Source of the DNA: Nocardia huaxiensis
GTDB taxonomy: Bacteria; Actinomycetota; Actinomycetes; Mycobacteriales; Mycobacteriaceae
DNA length: 64,000 bases
Direction of reading: 5' to 3'
Assembly: GCF_013744875.1 (NCBI RefSeq)
Contig: NZ_CP059399.1
Coordinates: 1,736,001 to 1,800,000 of the forward strand
This document shows, piece by piece, positions 62,179 to 64,000 of the stretch (position 1 is its first letter; every line of letters begins with the position of its first letter). Below the pieces are notes generated by a model. The model had not been told where the DNA came from and ran no database searches. It saw only the letters and a program-made list of their open reading frames with translations. The translations under genes were made by a program, and so were the position numbers.

Positions 62179-63528
62179 ATGGAACATATGGAGCAACCTG
62201 CCGGCAGTGCCGGGGTACTCGAAGCGAAGCAACCGACGGCCGTCAAGACCACACCTCCGGGCGGCGCGTTTTCCGACCTCCTCGACGAAGAGGGCAAGAA
62301 GCGCGATCTGGTGCGGATGAAGATCATCGCCACCGGATTCCTCGCGGTGGCGACCCTCGTCTACCTGTTCTGCGCCTGGTACGAATCGCGCGGCAGCGGC
62401 GGGGAGTGGGTCGGCTATGTGAAGGCCGCGTCCGAGGCGGGCATGGTCGGCGCGCTGGCCGACTGGTTCGCGGTGACCGCGCTGTTCCGGCATCCGCTGG
62501 GGCTGCCGATTCCGCACACGGCCATCATCCGCAAGAAGAAGGACCAATTGGGCGCGGGCCTCGGCGATTTCGTGCGCACCAATTTCCTGTCCCCGGATGT
62601 GGTCGCGGCCAAGGTGAATTCGGCCCAGATCTCGTTCCGGCTCGGCCGCTGGATGGCCGATCCCGTGCACGCCGAGCGCGTGTCGGACGAGAGCGCCACC
62701 ATTCTGCGGGCCGTGGTCGGGGTGCTGCGCGACGAGGACGTCGAGCAGATCATCGATCAGACCATCGTCAAGCGCATCGCCGAACCGGAGTGGGGCCCGC
62801 CCATCGGCAAGGTGCTCAACGAGCTGATCAAGGACAACCGGCAGGCCCCGCTGCTGGATCTGCTGGCCGAGCGCGCGCACCAGTGGGCGCTGGACAGTCA
62901 GGACACCATCGATCGGATCGTGAACCGGGATGCCCCGGGCTGGGCGCCGAAGTTCGTGAATACCCTGCTGGCCGAAAGAATTTATCGCGAGCTGGTGGAA
63001 TTCACGTGGAAGGTCCGCACGCAACCGGATCACGAAGTACGTTTGGCGGCGAATCGTTTCCTCGAGGAATTCGCGCACGATCTGCAATTCGACGACGCCA
63101 TGATCAAAAAGGCGGAGCGGGTGAAGGCCGAGCTCATGGGCCGCGAGGAGATCACCGGCATGGCGCACGCCACCTGGCGGGCGGCCAAGCGGATGATCCT
63201 GGAGTCGGCCGACGACCCCGGCTCGACGCTGCGCCGCAAGGTGTCGGAGAACGTGCAGCAGTTGGGCGAGCGGCTCTCGACAGATCCGGAGATGCGCGAC
63301 AAGGTGGACGGGTGGCTCGAGCGCGGGGTCCGGTATCTCGTCGCCAACTACGGCGCCGAGTTCGCGACCCTGGTCAGCGACACGGTTGCTCGCTGGGATG
63401 CGGACGAGGCCAGTCGCAAGATCGAATTAGCGGCGGGTCGCGATCTGCAATTCATTCGCATCAATGGCACGGTGGTCGGATCCCTGGCGGGCCTGGCGAT
63501 CTACGCCATTTCACATTTGCTGTTCTGA
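62179..63528 (+). CDS. DUF445 membrane protein (Rv0473-like)
   Basis: 449 residues. One N-terminal transmembrane helix (IIATGFLAVATLVYLFCAWY), then the DUF445 core (AASEAGMVGALADWFAVTALFRHPLGLPIPHTAII), long helices and a C-terminal membrane segment (GSLAGLAIYAISHLLF). Function unknown; orthologues sit between the MadR-like regulator and an XRE gene in mycobacteria. Divergent from the TetR gene. Confidence 0.86.
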   Translation: MEHMEQPAGSAGVLEAKQPTAVKTTPPGGAFSDLLDEEGKKRDLVRMKIIATGFLAVATLVYLFCAWYESRGSGGEWVGYVKAASEAGMVGALADWFAVTALFRHPLGLPIPHTAIIRKKKDQLGAGLGDFVRTNFLSPDVVAAKVNSAQISFRLGRWMADPVHAERVSDESATILRAVVGVLRDEDVEQIIDQTIVKRIAEPEWGPPIGKVLNELIKDNRQAPLLDLLAERAHQWALDSQDTIDRIVNRDAPGWAPKFVNTLLAERIYRELVEFTWKVRTQPDHEVRLAANRFLEEFAHDLQFDDAMIKKAERVKAELMGREEITGMAHATWRAAKRMILESADDPGSTLRRKVSENVQQLGERLSTDPEMRDKVDGWLERGVRYLVANYGAEFATLVSDTVARWDADEASRKIELAAGRDLQFIRINGTVVGSLAGLAIYAISHLLF

Positions 63529-63584
63529 GGCTGAACAATTGACCAGAAAGGCTCGCCGGTAAGGCCGCCGGACGTTTGCCCGAT

Positions 63585-63630
63585 GGGTGCTAACAGGGTG
63601 CTTGCAAGAGCTAGCACCCTTATCTAGAAT
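63585..63630 (+). promoter_or_regulatory. Promoter and repeat operator of the XRE gene
   Basis: TTGCAA (63602-63607) and TAGAAT (63625-63630) are 17 bp apart, a well-spaced sigma-70-type promoter. Over it lie tandem 11-bp repeats GGGTGCTAACA and GGGTGCTTGCA (63585-63606) and the inverse AGCACCC (63613-63619). The arrangement suggests autoregulation by the XRE protein encoded downstream. Confidence 0.6.
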
Positions 63631-63658
63631 TGACCGCACAACCGCCGGAAGGTGAGTG

Positions 63659-64000
63659 ATGAAGCACGACACCGAGGTTCCCGAACCGAACGAAGGCGCC
63701 AACGCGGAGACGTCCGCCGACGCCGGAGATCGGGCGGGCCGCGTAGCCAACGCGGCACACGACATCGGGGGCTTCATTCGCGCACAACGCGAGGCCGCCC
63801 AGGTCTCGCTACGTCAACTCGCCCAGCTGGCGGGGGTGAGCAATCCGTACTTGAGTCAAATCGAGCGCGGGCTGCGGAACCCGTCCGCCGAGGTACTCGC
63901 CCAGATCGCGAAGGGTCTGCGGGTCTCCTCGGAGGTCTTGTACATGCGGGCGGGGTACCTCGAACAACGGCCGCATGGTCCCGTCCGGGACGCACTGCTC
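63659..64000 (+). CDS. XRE-family regulator (Rv0474-like), cut by window edge
   Basis: 114 residues are visible. A disordered acidic start (MKHDTEVPEPNEGANAET) leads to a helix-turn-helix, FIRAQREAAQVSLRQLAQLA and GVSNPYLSQIERGLRNPSAE, continuing LAQIAKGLRVSSEVLYMRAG. GGAAGG precedes the ATG. Position after a DUF445 gene matches Rv0474 in M. tuberculosis, where hbhA follows. No stop codon lies before the window end. Confidence 0.88.
   Translation, partial: MKHDTEVPEPNEGANAETSADAGDRAGRVANAAHDIGGFIRAQREAAQVSLRQLAQLAGVSNPYLSQIERGLRNPSAEVLAQIAKGLRVSSEVLYMRAGYLEQRPHGPVRDALL

Noticed and set aside
1..64000. CRISPR arrays, prophage, insertion sequences, rRNA and tRNA
   Set aside because: No regularly spaced repeats, integrase, transposase or structural RNA signature was seen on either strand.

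Overview
The window reads as chromosomal DNA of a high-GC mycolic-acid actinobacterium, most likely Nocardia or a close relative. The evidence is a strong GC bias at third codon positions, a RamB-type regulator, LigB, an EspG-like protein, a MadR-like TetR repressor, an Rv0909-type antitoxin and a stretch (aceA, fadB2 ... TetR, DUF445, XRE) that follows the Rv0465c-Rv0474 order of Mycobacterium tuberculosis with insertions. I saw no rRNA, tRNA, CRISPR array, prophage or insertion sequence.

Layout. 0-2.6 kb: start of a urea ABC transporter operon (urtABC, minus strand, cut at the left edge). 2.7-8.5 kb: a secreted glycine-zipper protein, RamB, the ATP-dependent ligase LigB, a MarR regulator divergent from two SMR exporters, and a DUF4254 protein. 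8.6-23.1 kb: an amino-sugar locus. One operon makes secreted hydrolases (36-codon ORF, S15-type hydrolase, GH20 hexosaminidase, lipase). A second makes a sugar ABC importer and a DeoR/AgaR-type regulator. The divergent operon encodes a SIS deaminase, ROK kinase, NagA/AgaA, PfkB kinase and class II aldolase, followed by a second PfkB. Together they fit GalNAc/GlcNAc release, import and breakdown by a tagatose-type route, and a shared DNA motif links the operons.

23.7-41.2 kb: an NMT1/THI5-type ABC importer and purine catabolism genes (XdhC, MobA-like protein, OHCU decarboxylase, HIU hydrolase, an 8-oxoguanine deaminase-like amidohydrolase, and XdhB plus a fused Fe-S/molybdopterin xanthine dehydrogenase). 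The purine set is split by a 6-kb accessory block with a 2OG-Fe(II) dioxygenase, an atypical M20 hydrolase, an HTH/NB-ARC/TPR STAND protein and two small unknown genes.

41-64 kb: secreted lipase, isocitrate lyase, 3-hydroxybutyryl-CoA dehydrogenase, and a MetE-like protein that has lost three of four zinc ligands and sits behind a highly structured leader. Then a run of mainly housekeeping and envelope genes: AI-2E-type permease, ADH, ZIP, HtrA-like protease, VKOR/DsbA pair, PPK2, EspG, AarF with a trans-acting enoyl reductase-like protein, the TetR regulator, DUF445 and an XRE regulator cut at the right edge.

Most notable points: the zinc-less MetE-like protein and its leader RNA; the operator shared between the hexosaminidase operon and the amino-sugar operons; the dioxygenase/M20 pair behind a ten-codon upstream ORF; and RamB-like boxes at both ramB and aceA, now about 38 kb apart.
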